From NCBI GenBank assembly GCA_026075535.2, contig AP026545.1:10726001-10790000 (forward strand): a stretch of 64,000 nucleotides of DNA, in the 5' to 3' direction. The notes beneath the pieces were generated by a model. That model saw only the letters and a list, made by a program, of their open reading frames with translations. It did not search any database and was not told the origin of the DNA. Positions within the stretch are counted from its first letter, which is position 1; the number at the start of each line of letters is the position of its first letter. This DNA comes from Tricholoma matsutake. Its lineage: Eukaryota > Basidiomycota > Agaricomycetes > Agaricales > Tricholomataceae. Positions 1 to 11,508 of the stretch are shown piece after piece. A program made the position numbers and the translations under genes.

Positions 1-44
1 TTAGTATGCATGTATATAAGGTTACTAGTGAGTCCCATGAGGTG

Positions 45-566
45 GCATGGAGTAACAAGGAGGTTAGGTGAGTTGGTGAAGATTTTACTTTGTAGGATGA
101 AGTATTGACTATGTGAAAAGTGTGTGATTTATGGTGAGCAAAGTTCACTTCTGTTGATAGGGAACCCATGCTCTGGTGGGCCATGGTCTTCCCTCCCTGC
201 TATCTGCATTACTGATCCATGTTCTACTTTACTATCAGGCCTAGGAATCGAAGAAAGTGAATGATTTGGCCCCACAGATCTTACAGGGTAAGTATATCTC
301 CTCCTGAGTACATATTCACTTTTCTGTCTATAATAGCATCTACAAAGCCTCTGGGGGCTCTACCAGATTGTTTATTTAGACCATTATGTCCTCTTTCCAT
401 GTGCATTTCATCAGAGGAAGGCCTAGGTATGCAGGTAAGTGACCCCCTCAGGTGCATTGACAGAGAGCACCTTGTCCCTAGCTCTCCCAACATCAATCCC
501 CACCTCTACATACATCACTTTACCATCTACATACATTTTTCTAGCTGTAGAGGCTGTACAAGCCCA
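45..566. repeat. Dispersed repeat A, copy 1
   Basis: About 520 bp that recurs, diverged, at 4991-5590. Both copies begin at GCATGGAGTAACAAGGAG and end near 'ctacataca...gtacaagcc', in the same order and orientation. This copy lacks about 75 bp present in the other. No terminal repeats or target duplication were seen. A short stretch (about 240-320) can be read as similar peptides in both copies (GIEESE...LTG.AYLLLSTY), so it may be a decayed gene or transposon fragment, but the family is unknown. Confidence 0.75.
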
Positions 567-930
567 TCGCAAAAAAAAAACTGAACTGGTTGTTTTTTTT
601 CAACTATGGAGGCTGGACTAACCCTACTATGTAATCAGGCAAATATCTATATAAGGAAATATGACATCAAAGCCATTTTTGTGGCTTTATTTCCAGCTCA
701 ATGCAACTTAGATGATACTATAAAATAATGTGAGTGATATGAGTCATAGATATGAGAAGACAGGGTTGCTAGTTACCCATTCCATTTCACATCCTATCTC
801 TTTGCACTTGATAATTGCATCTGATGGCAACTCCAAAGGATCTACCACCTCTCCACAAAGGCACCCATTCAAGGTATTGAGTACTTGCTTCCTTGGGACC
901 CGTTTTTGCTCAGAGCTGGTGTCAATGGCC
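567..930. other. Unassigned AT-rich spacer
   Basis: Holds A and T homopolymer runs (about 570-600). I see no credible coding region, RNA or element boundary. Confidence 0.5.
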
Positions 931-1062
931 TAGTGATGTGCAGGGCCTGGCTTGGCTTGAGTGGGCTCAGGCTTTGAAATGTTGTGAGCTGAGCCTTGGT
1001 AGCAGGCTAAGGTTTGGATTGGCTTGGCTTGGGCCTGGGCTGGGGCTTGAAGCGGGAATGTA
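931..1062. mobile_element. hAT-like terminus, family C (one end only)
   Basis: Starts TAGTGATGTGCAGGGCC and continues with dense GGCTTGG/AAGCC motifs. The same kind of end (TAGTGNTGTGC or a close variant, then GGCTT/AAGCC-rich DNA) bounds the complete element at 56047-57156, which has an 8-bp target duplication, and occurs alone at 39868 and 60204. No matching second end was found nearby, so this is a solo or truncated end. Confidence 0.55.
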
Positions 1063-3060
1063 AGAAATGTGTAATAGACATGATAGAAATGTACTGAAAG
1101 GTCAGTTGTACAACAAGTTACTTACAATTCAAATTCAAACAAGCATTGCTGTTTGATTGCTAGACCAGGAATTGCTGGATATAACGATGTGTATCTCTCT
1201 TTGACATCATCTTGTTCCTCTGAGTCCTCATCTCCTGGTGCCTCAAGATTGAAATGTAAGTCTTTTTTATCATTTGCTTGTCTTTCTCTGATACTAAATT
1301 TGTCACACAGATCATTTGTCACTATAATGATGACACTTCAAAAGCAACTGCCTTTCCCAGGCTATTACGTCATTTTCATACATAAAATGTAGTGACTGTT
1401 TATAGCTGTTACATGTGGGGCTGTCATTACAGGTCCACCTGATATATAATGAATGCACGTGAGGTTGAGATCTGGTGTGCAGCTCCCACGGCAGCCCTGC
1501 TCATCCCACTGGCCATATTGTTGTGCCCCCTGCACTGCAATAAATCCTTTTTAATCCAGGGTTCTTCTGTATATCAATCGAACCAAAGGATGTTCCTGGA
1601 TACAATCGGGAACTGATGGGGTTTTGTTGCACACCAGGCCTGTATTATTTATAGCAGTGATTTGACAGTTCCTGATGTCCTGTCTTCTGTTGATCATGTC
1701 ATACTCTCATGTTTTCCATAGAATATGTTTCTGTTTTCATGGAAATATATTCCTCTTTTCCTTTTCTGTATGTAATGTTTGAGTCAATTTCAAGTGGATG
1801 GTGAACCCCTTACCAGCAAGAAGATGGTGCTTTGCTAAATCAAGGTGGCCTCGACTCGGTGAAGTGCTGTCTTCTAGGGACAGAAAACACACTTTATTCT
1901 GATTACTTACAAATTATATGATAGTGGACAGAAGCTCGCCATTGTGATCCAGTTCATCAGCAACTTGGCGCTTGATTGCCCTTCTGTTGTAGTGGATATG
2001 CACATGGTATTTTGGCTTAACTTGATCAGATTTCAGCGCCTTCAATATGTGCATGTAACCTTGCCACATCCAATTATTCTCAGGTTAATTTGTGATTTGG
2101 GTATGTTTATCTGTTCATTTACAATCTGTCAGTACAGTACTGGTACCAACTGGTACTCATGCTTACCAGCTCATGTATAACTCCAAGTCTGACTGATCTC
2201 AGAAAGGTTCAGATTTTTTGAGACAACAGTGTGATATCCCGATGGGTGGTGTCAGACATGATAGCAACAAGTAGGGGACATCAAACGAGAAGAAAATGAT
2301 ACCTTAACACCTGCAAGATTGAAAATTTGAGTCAAGTTGTATATATGTGCGAGTGGATGCAAGTGGCTGTCATAGTAACTTTAGCACAACTTTTACCATT
2401 TCAATGGCTTCATCTGACTTTTACTCATTTTTCAATCTCCTGATGAGATTAAACAACTCATATAGTCTACTATGATAATATATCATATACTGACACCTTT
2501 TTGGTCCTTGGATGACCATGTTGGAGTACACTGGTGCTCCCATCATCGTTGATTCCATTGCTGAGGCGTGGGAAATTGTGGCAGTACACCCTTTCCAACA
2601 TCCAACTCGTCATTTTCTTGTACCACCATTAACAATGATCATTCAAATCTTCTAAGATGAGTATGCCATGCACCGGTTTTCATTTCTATCAAATAATCAC
2701 TACCTATCCTCCAGCCTCAATGTAGCACAACGAGAGTGATGAATGGGAGTGCCATTTGGTAACCAGCGATGCAATGACCACCAACAGCCAGCTCTTGCAT
2801 TTGAGAAAACTGAAATAAGCAGTGGAATGGCACCATGGAAAGCAGGCAGGTTTGGGTTAGGTGATACAGGTGCTGGACAAGGGCCACATCAGTCAATAAC
2901 TGATTTCCAAGTGAGTATCCTATATCAATATACTTTGAACTCATACCCCTGCATAGAGATTGAGACAGTGCACACCCCTCCCTCAATTCTCTCCCTGACC
3001 CCTTCAAGCTCGTCATCATCCCATTTCATTGGAATACATAGTGGGGGATAATGGGACTCT
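1063..3060. other. Unassigned region
   Basis: Only short overlapping ORFs with no recognisable domain on either strand. No LTR, TIR or RNA gene was seen. Confidence 0.5.
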
Positions 3061-3081
3061 ACCCAGGATGACAGTGAGACG

Positions 3082-3423
3082 ATGGGAACAACCAATACCC
3101 AGGATAAAGGGCCAACACCCAGCATGATGGAGACTTCAACTTCAGATGGGGACAAGGCAGGCGCTACCCAGAACAACCAGGACAACAGAGCAGGCAATAC
3201 CAGGACAACACCTAAGATGATGGGAACCATGCGGACCAGAGGTCAGAGTGACACCTCAAATGATGGAGACAACACAGCCAATACCCAGAACAGGGAGGTC
3301 TCAGGACAAGTGACAGAAGAGAGGGTGCATGAGGATGCGAGCCGGTTGAGGGTGAGGAGTGAATTTGGTGGTCCAAATGCGTCCACACTAGTCATTTTGG
3401 ATAATCTAGCTGTCCCTGGGTAG
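3082..3423 (+). CDS. Low-complexity Asn/Thr/Asp-rich ORF, doubtful
   Basis: A 113-codon ORF made of loosely repeated blocks (ACCCAG, GATGATGGGAAC and GACAAC motifs), rich in Thr, Asn, Asp and Gly. No family is recognised. The composition resembles the repetitive exons of the cassette-bearing elements (for example 41770-41950), so it may be a degenerate relative rather than a host gene. The start is arbitrary and no splice signals were assigned. Confidence 0.25.
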   Translation: MGTTNTQDKGPTPSMMETSTSDGDKAGATQNNQDNRAGNTRTTPKMMGTMRTRGQSDTSNDGDNTANTQNREVSGQVTEERVHEDASRLRVRSEFGGPNASTLVILDNLAVPG

Positions 3424-4169
3424 ATTACCACAATATATCATCTATTAGAAAAATGGAAAGAAAAAAAAACATATGTCTATCAATTGGGTGGGATCAAACA
3501 TACTGATGGAATCCATCATGAAGCAAAGACTTTCGACACATTGAGGGCCTGCCAAATCGAGAATAGGAGGAGTAGAAGTCCATCAATCGAGCATCAATTG
3601 TATAAGAAGCACATCCTCTAGTGGGAGATCTGAACATGAGATGACGTGCTATAATTATCCTGAGGGCATGCACCCAACTGGCAGGATGACATCCACCAGC
3701 AGATGCTGGACATCATGCATCATGTGAGACATGGACCTGAGGGGATGATAACTACAGTATGTGTGATACATCAATTCATCCTCTAATGACAGCTGTACAT
3801 GTAACAGCTATAAATGGTAAGTACAGGTAGTTATATATCATCCTGCCAGGATCTAGTGCCTTTCCTCCAGGTGTTGAGTTCATTATGCATCCCACAGTGA
3901 TGTACTGGAGGCGCCGGGAGACTTGTGGAGCAAGATAGCCATAAGGTGCATACATGGTCACCATAGCCCTGTCCCATCTCCACTGACTGCACTGCTATCC
4001 CTTGAAACAGGAAACACCACCTCCTGAGCTTGACTTTGCATCACTCGTTGCTTGTTGCTGTGGCCATAAACACATCAACAACCTCAATGCCCAAGGAATG
4101 GCTACCAATGACTGCAGTCCCCCCTCACTTCCCCACCCCATTATCTGCACAGCTCCTGTAAGCCAAGGT
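3424..4169. other. Unassigned region upstream of E3
   Basis: No supported gene. The region ends at the E3 terminus CTTTACACTCCCCC. Confidence 0.5.
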
Positions 4170-4325
4170 CTTTACACTCCCCCACCTTTCCCATTGGACT
4201 CCGACTGGAGTCCACTGGGACTGGTCACCAGCCAACTGCTGCAAAGTTGCCAGTTCAGTCCCAGTCCAGTCCAACTGGACTCCGAGTGGAATCCACTCAA
4301 ACACCAGATTCCACTTGGACTGGTC

Positions 4326-4424
4326 CAGTTGGAGTCCAGTTGGAGTCTGGTTGGAGTCCGGTTGGAGTCTGGTTGGAGTCTGGTTGGAGTCTGGTTGGAG
4401 TCTGGTTGGAGTCCACTGGGAGTC
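4326..4424. repeat. 11-bp minisatellite (9 units)
   Basis: Nine head-to-tail units of consensus YRGTTGGAGTC; seven vary only in the first two bases, and the last (CACTGGGAGTC) is more diverged. The array is a local expansion of the GGAGTCC motif scattered through the E3 subterminal region on both strands. Confidence 0.9.
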
Positions 4425-4456
4425 CAGTCGGATTCCGCTCAAAAAGTGTGTAAGGA

Positions 4457-4535
4457 AAGGAATCAAACCCAGATCCTTGTTGGTTGCTTATGTAATCATA
4501 ACACACAATATAACTGTTACACCACAGTACCTTGT
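4457..4535 (-). repeat. tRNA-like sequence (SINE-type Pol III promoter) in E3
   Basis: On the minus strand an A-box-like GTGGTGTAACAGTTATAT is followed about 40 nt later by a B-box-like GGTTTGATTCC. Spacing and order fit a tRNA-derived promoter, but no intact cloverleaf was drawn. It points toward the left end of E3, as in E1 and E2. Confidence 0.5.
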
Positions 4536-4579
4536 TTAAGGTATCATCTACTTGTGCTAGGTACTGTGTGTGGCTGTGT

Positions 4580-4797
4580 ATGACAAAGCATATAGCCACG
4601 TCATCAAATGTGCCAGCTCATCACTCACCACCACCACCATTGATGCCACCTCCCTCCTCTCTCTACCACCACCACCACTGTGTGGACACCCACTGCCATG
4701 GCTCCCACACCCAATCCACCATCACCACCACCCGCAAATGAGCCGAATGGATGGAATGCAGGCCCAAATGATGCAGATCGCGTCGTTTGGGCCCTAG
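4580..4797 (+). pseudogene. E-element exon 1 (MTKHIATSS... to VVWALGKY)
   Basis: The ATG at 4580 opens MTKHIATSSN, matching the E2 exon on the minus strand near 50200 (MTKHIATSSH). A Pro/His/Thr-rich stretch follows. The exon end reads PNDADRVVWALGKY across a GTAAGT donor at 4798. The start and the exon end lie in different frames, so one indel separates them and this copy is broken. Function unknown; the conserved parts are the first nine residues and the exon-end motif. Confidence 0.5.
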
Positions 4798-4990
4798 GTA
4801 AGTATTTGTTGCTACACCAAGCAGTTGAAGTACTGTTAGCATTGGGTGAGTGGTTGTTCTCTAGTACCTACCTCAATACATTTAGTCTCTAGCACTTTTT
4901 ACAGACAACTCAACCATTGAAATGTGTTGATTTTACTTTTACTGCATTGGTATGACTGTCTACAAAGCCATCAGTTGCTTTCATTAGCCA

Positions 4991-5590
4991 GCATGGAGTA
5001 ACAAGGAGAATAGGTGAGAATGTGAAGATCCTATCTTGTAGGATGAAGTATTGATTATATGCACTGTTTGTGGGCTTTAAATTAAGGGTAAAGGTGTACT
5101 CTGGACGTCTAGGCTGAGCTTTAGACAACAGGTATAGTGTGTGACCCAGATTGAGCAAAGTTCACATCTGTTGATGGGGAACCCATGTCATGGTGAGCCA
5201 GGACCTTTCCTCTCTGCTGTCATCTTTACCAACCTTTGTTCTACTTTATTACTAGGCCCAGGAATCGAAGAAAGCGAACATTTTTGCGCCACGGATCTCA
5301 CAGGACAAGCATATCTCCTCCTGAGCACATATTTCCTTTTCTGGCTATACTAACAAGTGTAGGGTCTCCAGGGGCTCCATTACATTGTTCATCATGGATA
5401 TCTCATGCTTATCTCATGTGCCTTTCATAAGGGGAAGTCCTCAGCATGCAGCTAAGTGACAACTCTCCCAGGCAGGTGCACTGACAGAGAGCACCTTGTC
5501 CCCACCTCTCCAATCATTAATCCCCACCCCTACATGCATTACCAGACCCATCTACATACACTTTATGGCTGTATATAGTGTACAAGCCCT
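4991..5590. repeat. Dispersed repeat A, copy 2
   Basis: Direct repeat of 45-566, diverged by many substitutions and indels, with an extra block of about 75 bp near 5060-5140. One frame reads GIEESEHFCATDLTGQAYL, also visible in degenerate form in copy 1. Origin unknown. Confidence 0.75.
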
Positions 5591-6147
5591 GTAGATGGTA
5601 CCCTGTCTCACACTCCCCTTACTTCTCCCCATTTCCCTCCTTCCCACCCCATGTAGCTTCACTCCATGTCATGTATTGAGCTAGGTATATTATTAGTTAT
5701 TCATGTACATGTAGTAGACTCCATCAATGAAGATAAGAGACCTTACCCTCAAGAGAGAATGCTCACTACAAGCTTAATATTGGTATAAAATGAAGAATAA
5801 AGGTGTATTATGCCTATAGATACATATATAAATGGCATACAGCAAAAAAAGCGAAGGGGAATGGTCAGGAATGAGTGGAAGGGCATGCTTGTCATCGGGG
5901 ATGATGAGCGCAACATTAGCTGAAGCTATGGCACTTGTTGATCAACCGTTGGAGACAGTGATCAGGTGATGATCAGGGGTGGGAACAGTGGCAGGAACAC
6001 ATCCCCGGTAACATTCCCTTATCTGTGTTATCTACTTTCCATCTAGGGAAGATCAGGGAAGATTAGGTGATGTGACAAGATAGTCACAATCATTAAAAAT
6101 CCAACTGCCATACCCACTGCCTCGAAGGCAGTTGAGTTTCAACTGCC
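5591..6147. other. Unassigned spacer
   Basis: No supported feature; short ORFs only. Confidence 0.5.
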
Positions 6148-6376
6148 CTAGGTTTTGCCCATGGTGTCATGGCTGTAGGTGAATGGTTGATTTGGTGATG
6201 GTGCAGCAGTGGCTGTGTTTGCTGTATTAGTTGCTGTAGTTGGTTGTGTAGCTGTATGGAAGCTTTCTTGCATTCTTTCATCTGTGAGTTCAGCTGCAGT
6301 AGTAACCACACTAGGTAGCAGTGTTGCTAGGCTGGTTGTTCTTGCATTTAGGGTGCTTGATGCAGTCATTATGGTG
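6148..6376 (-). pseudogene. 3' part of a small ORF split by copia-1
   Basis: Minus-strand reading frame rich in Thr/Ala/Asn/Gln (INTIMTASSTLNARTTSLAT...). When copia-1 and one copy of its TTTAT target duplication are removed, it joins in frame to 11858-11946, giving 106 codons with the stop. That continuity supports a real ORF before the insertion. It has the same orientation as the KDZ-associated genes downstream and could be part of that element, but no family is recognised. Confidence 0.5.
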
Positions 6377-6381
6377 TTTAT

Positions 6382-6730
6382 TGTTGAGATATACACTGTG
6401 AACAGGTATTGTCATATCCAATGATGTGTTCATTTGATCCCATCACCAACATCCCTTTATGGCATGTTGGCATTATCAACAAGTCTTTTGGCATGTCCCC
6501 TTTATACTCATCTTTTGGTTACCTTTATGACTTCTAGTATATATACTCCACAATATTAGTTAGACACCTCAGTCAATTATACATTGACTGAGGTGAGTAA
6601 CATTCCATAGAACCTTACATACAGGATTATTAATAGTACCGTAGTCTATTCTTATCTAGGTACTATTTGCTCGTATATAGTCAATTATACATCGACTGAG
6701 TCTATTCTTATCTAGGATTGATTCTCTACA
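6382..6730 (+). repeat. copia-1 5' LTR
   Basis: 349 bp, TG...CA, matching 11509-11857 at 338 of 349 positions by eye. Contains TATA-like stretches around 6538-6548. Ten of the eleven differences from the 3' LTR fall in six CG/TG/CA dinucleotides. Confidence 0.97.
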
Positions 6731-6741
6731 GGTTATGGGCC
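6731..6741 (+). other. Primer-binding site, half initiator tRNA-Met
   Basis: GGTTATGGGCC directly abuts the LTR. It is complementary to GGCCCATAACC, the anticodon stem-loop of initiator tRNA-Met, not to a tRNA 3' end. This is the arrangement known from Drosophila copia, where a cleaved 5' half-tRNA primes reverse transcription. copia-2 has the same site. Confidence 0.75.
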
Positions 6742-6880
6742 ACTCCCATCACTTTTAAGCGATGGTAGACAATCTCCTAGCCACTCGACATTTTACTCTA
6801 CATCATATTTTCGATCGAAATTCCAATCACTATCCCATTTCGGATCACAGATTGCCCTTTGTGCATTCAACCCCTAGCAG

Positions 6881-9800
6881 ATGGTCTCTTGCTCCTTGAA
6901 CCTCAATTTTCTTTCTCTATCTATACCCAACATGACGGAATCTAGCCCTCCCTTGGTTGCTCCAATCAAACTCTCGGTTCAATATTCTGGCGAGAAACTC
7001 AACAAACTTAAATCAAACTACAAAGAATGGTGCGAGGAAATTACCATTGCCCTTTCACTAAATGGTCTCTACGAATATGTTACCAGCACAATCACTGCAC
7101 CCACTACTTCTGAAACTCATGCATTAATCAACTGGAAGGCCAACTCCCATCTTGCATATGCATTTCTTGCGTCCAGCATCGTTCCATCCGAACACCCTTT
7201 TATAGACATGGAAAAGGATACAACTGTAAATTGGGAGGCACTCCATAAACAACACCAGAATGAGGGCCCAGTTCATCAAGTCCAATTATTACAACAGGCA
7301 CTCACAATTCAGTGCACCACTGAGACCCCCCTTCCCGAAATGGCCGACAAAATTTGCGCTCTCATCAATCGCACGTTTGCTATGGGGGATATTAAACCCG
7401 ACCTCCTTTGCTGTATTGCTCTTTTGAACTCCCTCAGCAACAATTTCCCTCATGTGCATTCCATCATTTCTCGTGACATTGCCGCCTCCACAAAGGAATC
7501 CCCTTACACATTAAAGGATATCTGCTTATTTTTGGAAAATGAACAATCCCTTCTCGAGAACGACCACCACACAGACTCCCGATCATCCGTGGCTCTCACC
7601 GCACGTGTTAAATCAACAAAGCCGTCCAATGGACTCGTTTGCGGGAATCCCGTTTGCAAGAAAACGGGACATTCGACTGAATATTGCATTAAGGCAGGGG
7701 GAGGAATGGCTGGGAAGACAATTGAAGAGTCTGTGGCAGCACGGAAAGCAGCTTGGGACAAAGGAAAGAAGGTCGATAATTCATACAACTCTAATCCAAG
7801 GGTCCCAATTACTGTGAAAGACGTTAATGGACACACCTTCACGGTTATGGTGGATTCCGAACCTGCAAAGCCCCAACCCGACACTTATACCCTGTTCGCT
7901 GGACTCGCTAGTGACCTGCTTCCCACAGCGTCAATTGAGGAGGTGGAATATGAGGGTTGGCTTGTCATTGAGGGGGAGGCGACCACAACCATTGACTGGA
8001 CCTGCAACATCTCAACCCCTGGGGAAGACGCATTCACTGTCGAACCACTTAACCAAACTCAATGCTCCCAGGTTTCCCTTATCAATTTTCCTTTTATTAT
8101 TGATACAGGTGCAACAGTCCACATCTCACCAGACAAGGCTGACTTCCTTACCCTTCATCCAATCTTGCCCCACCCTGTGAAAGGTGTTGGGGGATCCTCC
8201 ATTATTGCTATAGGAGTTGGTGACATAAGACTACACATAGCTCGAGGTGCATCAATCGTATTATGTAATGCACTCTACATCCCAAATGTGGCAGTCCAAC
8301 TTATCTCGGTCAGTTCCCTCACCAATGACTCAAATGCTGTGGTGCATTTTGATAATTCCTCCTGCTGGGTCATGGATAAATCCACTGGAGCACTTATTGC
8401 CTGTGGAATCCTACTTCCCAACAAGAAACTATATTCACTCAACCTGCACTCAGCTGCTGCCGACCACGCATTCACTGTCCACAAGTCCCCCGATCTAGAA
8501 ACTTGGCACCGCCATCTTGGCCATGCAAACTATCAATCCCTTTGGGATATGGCCAAAAAGGGTACACTCACAGGTGTGCCCATCGTCTCCACATCTAGAC
8601 CACCCAAATGTGAATCTTGTGTTCTTGGCAAACAGACAAAGACATCAGTTCCAAAGAAGCGTGTGGAGGGGATCAGTCATAAGGCAACATGAAAGTTGGA
8701 AAAAGTTTGGGTGGATTTATTGGGTCCACATGGAGTCAAATCTCGTACCGGAAATTCTTATGTTATGGATATTGTCAATGATTATACATCTTTTCCATGG
8801 TCGATACCACTTCGTAACAAAGATGACTTGTTCCCTGAACTAAAAGCTTGGGAATTAGCCCGGGAAAATGAAACGGAACTTAGAGTCGAAATCTACATCA
8901 CAGACAACAGAGAATTAAAATCTCACAAGATGGAAGCTTGGCTTAAAACACAGGGAACAGAACAACAATTTACAGCCCCATACACTTCAGCCCATATTGG
9001 GTGCATCGAATGCATGCATCATACCCTTATGGCTAAGGCTCGCACTATGCGAATTTATTTGGGTTTACCGGCTTACCTTTGGGACGAATTTTACCTAACG
9101 GCCTCTCATTTACATGCCAAAACCACCACGCAATCACTTCAAGGGTGCACACCTTGGGAACTCTGGCATGAACGCAAGCCTGATTATTCATACATGTGTG
9201 AGATCGGTTGCCATGCTTTTGTTCTCATCCCAAAGAAGAATAATCCAAAGATTTTCGAATGGTCAATTGAATGTGTACTTATTGGATATGACCTGAAGTC
9301 CAAGTCCTACCGATGCTATAATTGGGCCACAAGGAAAGTCCACAGTTCTTATCACGTCCACTTCCTTGAAAGCCATGAAGGACATATCCCACCCGCCCCA
9401 CTACCCTCGGAAGACATCATTGAGGAACCTACTCGGGATGAACCCACTTTCACCCTCTTACCCACAAACAACAATGAGGATGATGAATCATTCCACCCAC
9501 TGGACACTGCTGAGTCAGACGACCCCGTCAAAGATGAACAAGATACATTTACTCCCACCCTCCCATGTCGCTCATCCCGCATACCTATCCCCACTGAGAA
9601 ACATCCAAATGGTGGACCAACCACCACTAGAACTACAGCAGCTGTTCAAGAATCTCGAAACAGTGCCACCCGAGTTAAAGAAGCCCACCGTGAACGCAGA
9701 GCCACCACTATTGCTGCCTGATCAGGGAATCCTGATCATATACCCAATTTGACCCTCGATCATGATCGTGACATCATTGATGAAGTATGTCAATCATTTG

Positions 9801-11467
9801 ACAATCTTGATCTGGGCAATCAGGCGCATCAACTCCAGGCCTTAATTTCGGAGATGACAGATTTTGATCCTGAGTCACTTCAATTTGAGGATGAACCCAA
9901 AACCTGGGAAGAGGCAAAGAATTTGGGGGATGCAGAGTGATGGTGGGCAGGATATATGGACAAATTGAAATCCCTAAAGGACATGGGAGTTTATAAACTT
10001 ATTCCCAGGGGTGACGTACCTCAAGGTAAATGGATTTGTAGGAGCTGACCAGTTTTCCATATCAAACGCGATGAAAGTGGTCATGCTGTGAGGTGGAAAG
10101 TTTGACTTGTTTTTCGAGGCTTTGAACAAATATATGGTAGGGACTATACAAAGACGACCTCACCTACTGCACACATGGAATCTTGGCAGATCTTGCTTCA
10201 CATAGCTGCTTCTCTGGGATGGGATGCCCAGCAGATCAACATCAAAACTGCCTTCCTCTATGGGATACCCCCCAATGATGAGGTCCAGTACATGCAACAA
10301 CCTGAAGGTTTTGAAGAGTCAGGCCATGAGGACTGGGTCTGGCAGCTTCAGCGTGGGTTATACGGCATGAAACAGAGCAGACGGATATGGAACCAAACCC
10401 TTAACGCTCAAATGATTACCTGGGGGTTTACATGCCTTACTTGTGAGTCTTGCATTTATTACAGGAAATCGGACACAGGTATTATTATTGCTGTGGTACA
10501 TGTCGATGATTACTTGTCTATTGCTGACTCCAAGGACGAGAATGAACACTTCAAAAATCAAATGTGTGAAGTGTGGACAATCTCCGAGCTTGGCACCGCC
10601 CACTTCATTGTTGCTATAGCAGTTACCTGGGATCGACATCTGCGCACGGTTACACTTTCTCAAACTGCCCTCATTGATAAAATTGTCGACCAATTTGGCC
10701 AACAAGATGCAACCCCAGTTTCTGCCCCCCTTGAGCCCGGTATCAAATTATGGTGTGTGAACCGACAGAATATGTCCACAGATGATCTGTCACAACTCAA
10801 CAAATTACCCTATCGTTCCCTCGTCGGATGTCTTTTTTACCTAGCCATTTCCATATGTCCCGACATCTCATATGCCATACAACAATTATCCCAATACCTT
10901 GACAGTTATTCTTTTGAACACTGGAGTGCGGCAACATGACTAGTGCGATATTTAAAGGGGACCTGGGATCTTAAACTCTACCTGGGTGGAGACAATCCTA
11001 TTTCCCTTCATGCATTCAGCGACTCTGACTGGGCCAATTGCCTTGATACGCATCAAAGCATTGGAGGGTATACTTGCAACCTCGGATCCAGAGCCCTTTC
11101 TTGGACTGCCAGGAAACAAAAAGTTGTTGCAGTATCCTCCTGCAAAGTGGAATACATCGCTGCTTTTGAGACTGCGAAGGAATGTATCTGGATATGTGCA
11201 CTACTCAATGCTATAGGATACCCACAGCCCTCCCCCACGACCATTCTTTGCGATAACACGGCCACCAAGACACTATCCGAGGACCCTTTGCTTCACTCAA
11301 GGGTCAAACACGTCAATATCAAATACCATTTCCTTCATGAACAAGTTCAATCTGGTGCCTTACAGCTACAATATGTCAATACCAAGGATAACGTTGCGGA
11401 TTTATTCACAAAAGCACTGAACGTCAAACAATTCACATATTTGCGCTCGTTCTTAGGCCTACACTAA
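6881..11467 (+). pseudogene. copia-1 gag-pol, one frame with six TGA stops
   Basis: Reads in a single frame for about 4.6 kb with no frameshift; an alternative start lies at 6932. In order: Gag-like N-terminus; a knuckle-like C-X4-C-X4-H-X4-C near 7640-7690; protease with DTGATVHIS near 8100; integrase zinc site (HRHLGH...CESC) near 8500-8620 and core after 8696; reverse transcriptase from about 9940 with the active-site motif VHVDDY near 10500; RNase H after 10943 ending at 11467. In-frame TGA codons stand at 8690, 9719, 9938, 10046, 10103 and 10937, at least two (10103, 10937) where copia polyproteins normally have Arg. RNase H reads SSCKVEY where SSTEAEY is usual. The copy cannot make full-length Pol without readthrough. 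Confidence 0.93.
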
Positions 11468-11499
11468 TTTGATTCCATGTGAGGAGGAGTGTTCCCGGT

Positions 11500-11508
11500 G
11501 AGGAGGAG
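11500..11508 (+). other. copia-1 polypurine tract
   Basis: GAGGAGGAG directly before the 3' LTR, the expected plus-strand primer. A second GAGGAGGAG lies about 20 bp upstream. Confidence 0.8.

Larger units (their letters stand above)
4170..4984. mobile_element. E-family element E3 (left end plus cassette, truncated)
   Basis: Begins CTTTACACTCCCCCAC, the same terminus as E1 (12762) and, with one change, E2 (48516). Then come GGACTCC/GGAGTCC-rich subterminal DNA including a tandem array, a tRNA-like sequence on the minus strand (4457-4535), and an exon starting ATGACAAAGCATATAGCCAC at 4580, close to the E2 exon. The exon ends in a hairpin-forming GGCCCAAATGATG...TCGTTTGGGCC followed by CTAG|GTAAGT at 4798. 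No right terminus is visible; repeat A starts at 4991, so the 3' half is missing. Confidence 0.7.

Noticed and set aside
7504..7884. Antisense ORFs in copia-1, gypsy-1 and the MULE gene
   Set aside because: Shadows of the coding strand; no domain content of their own.
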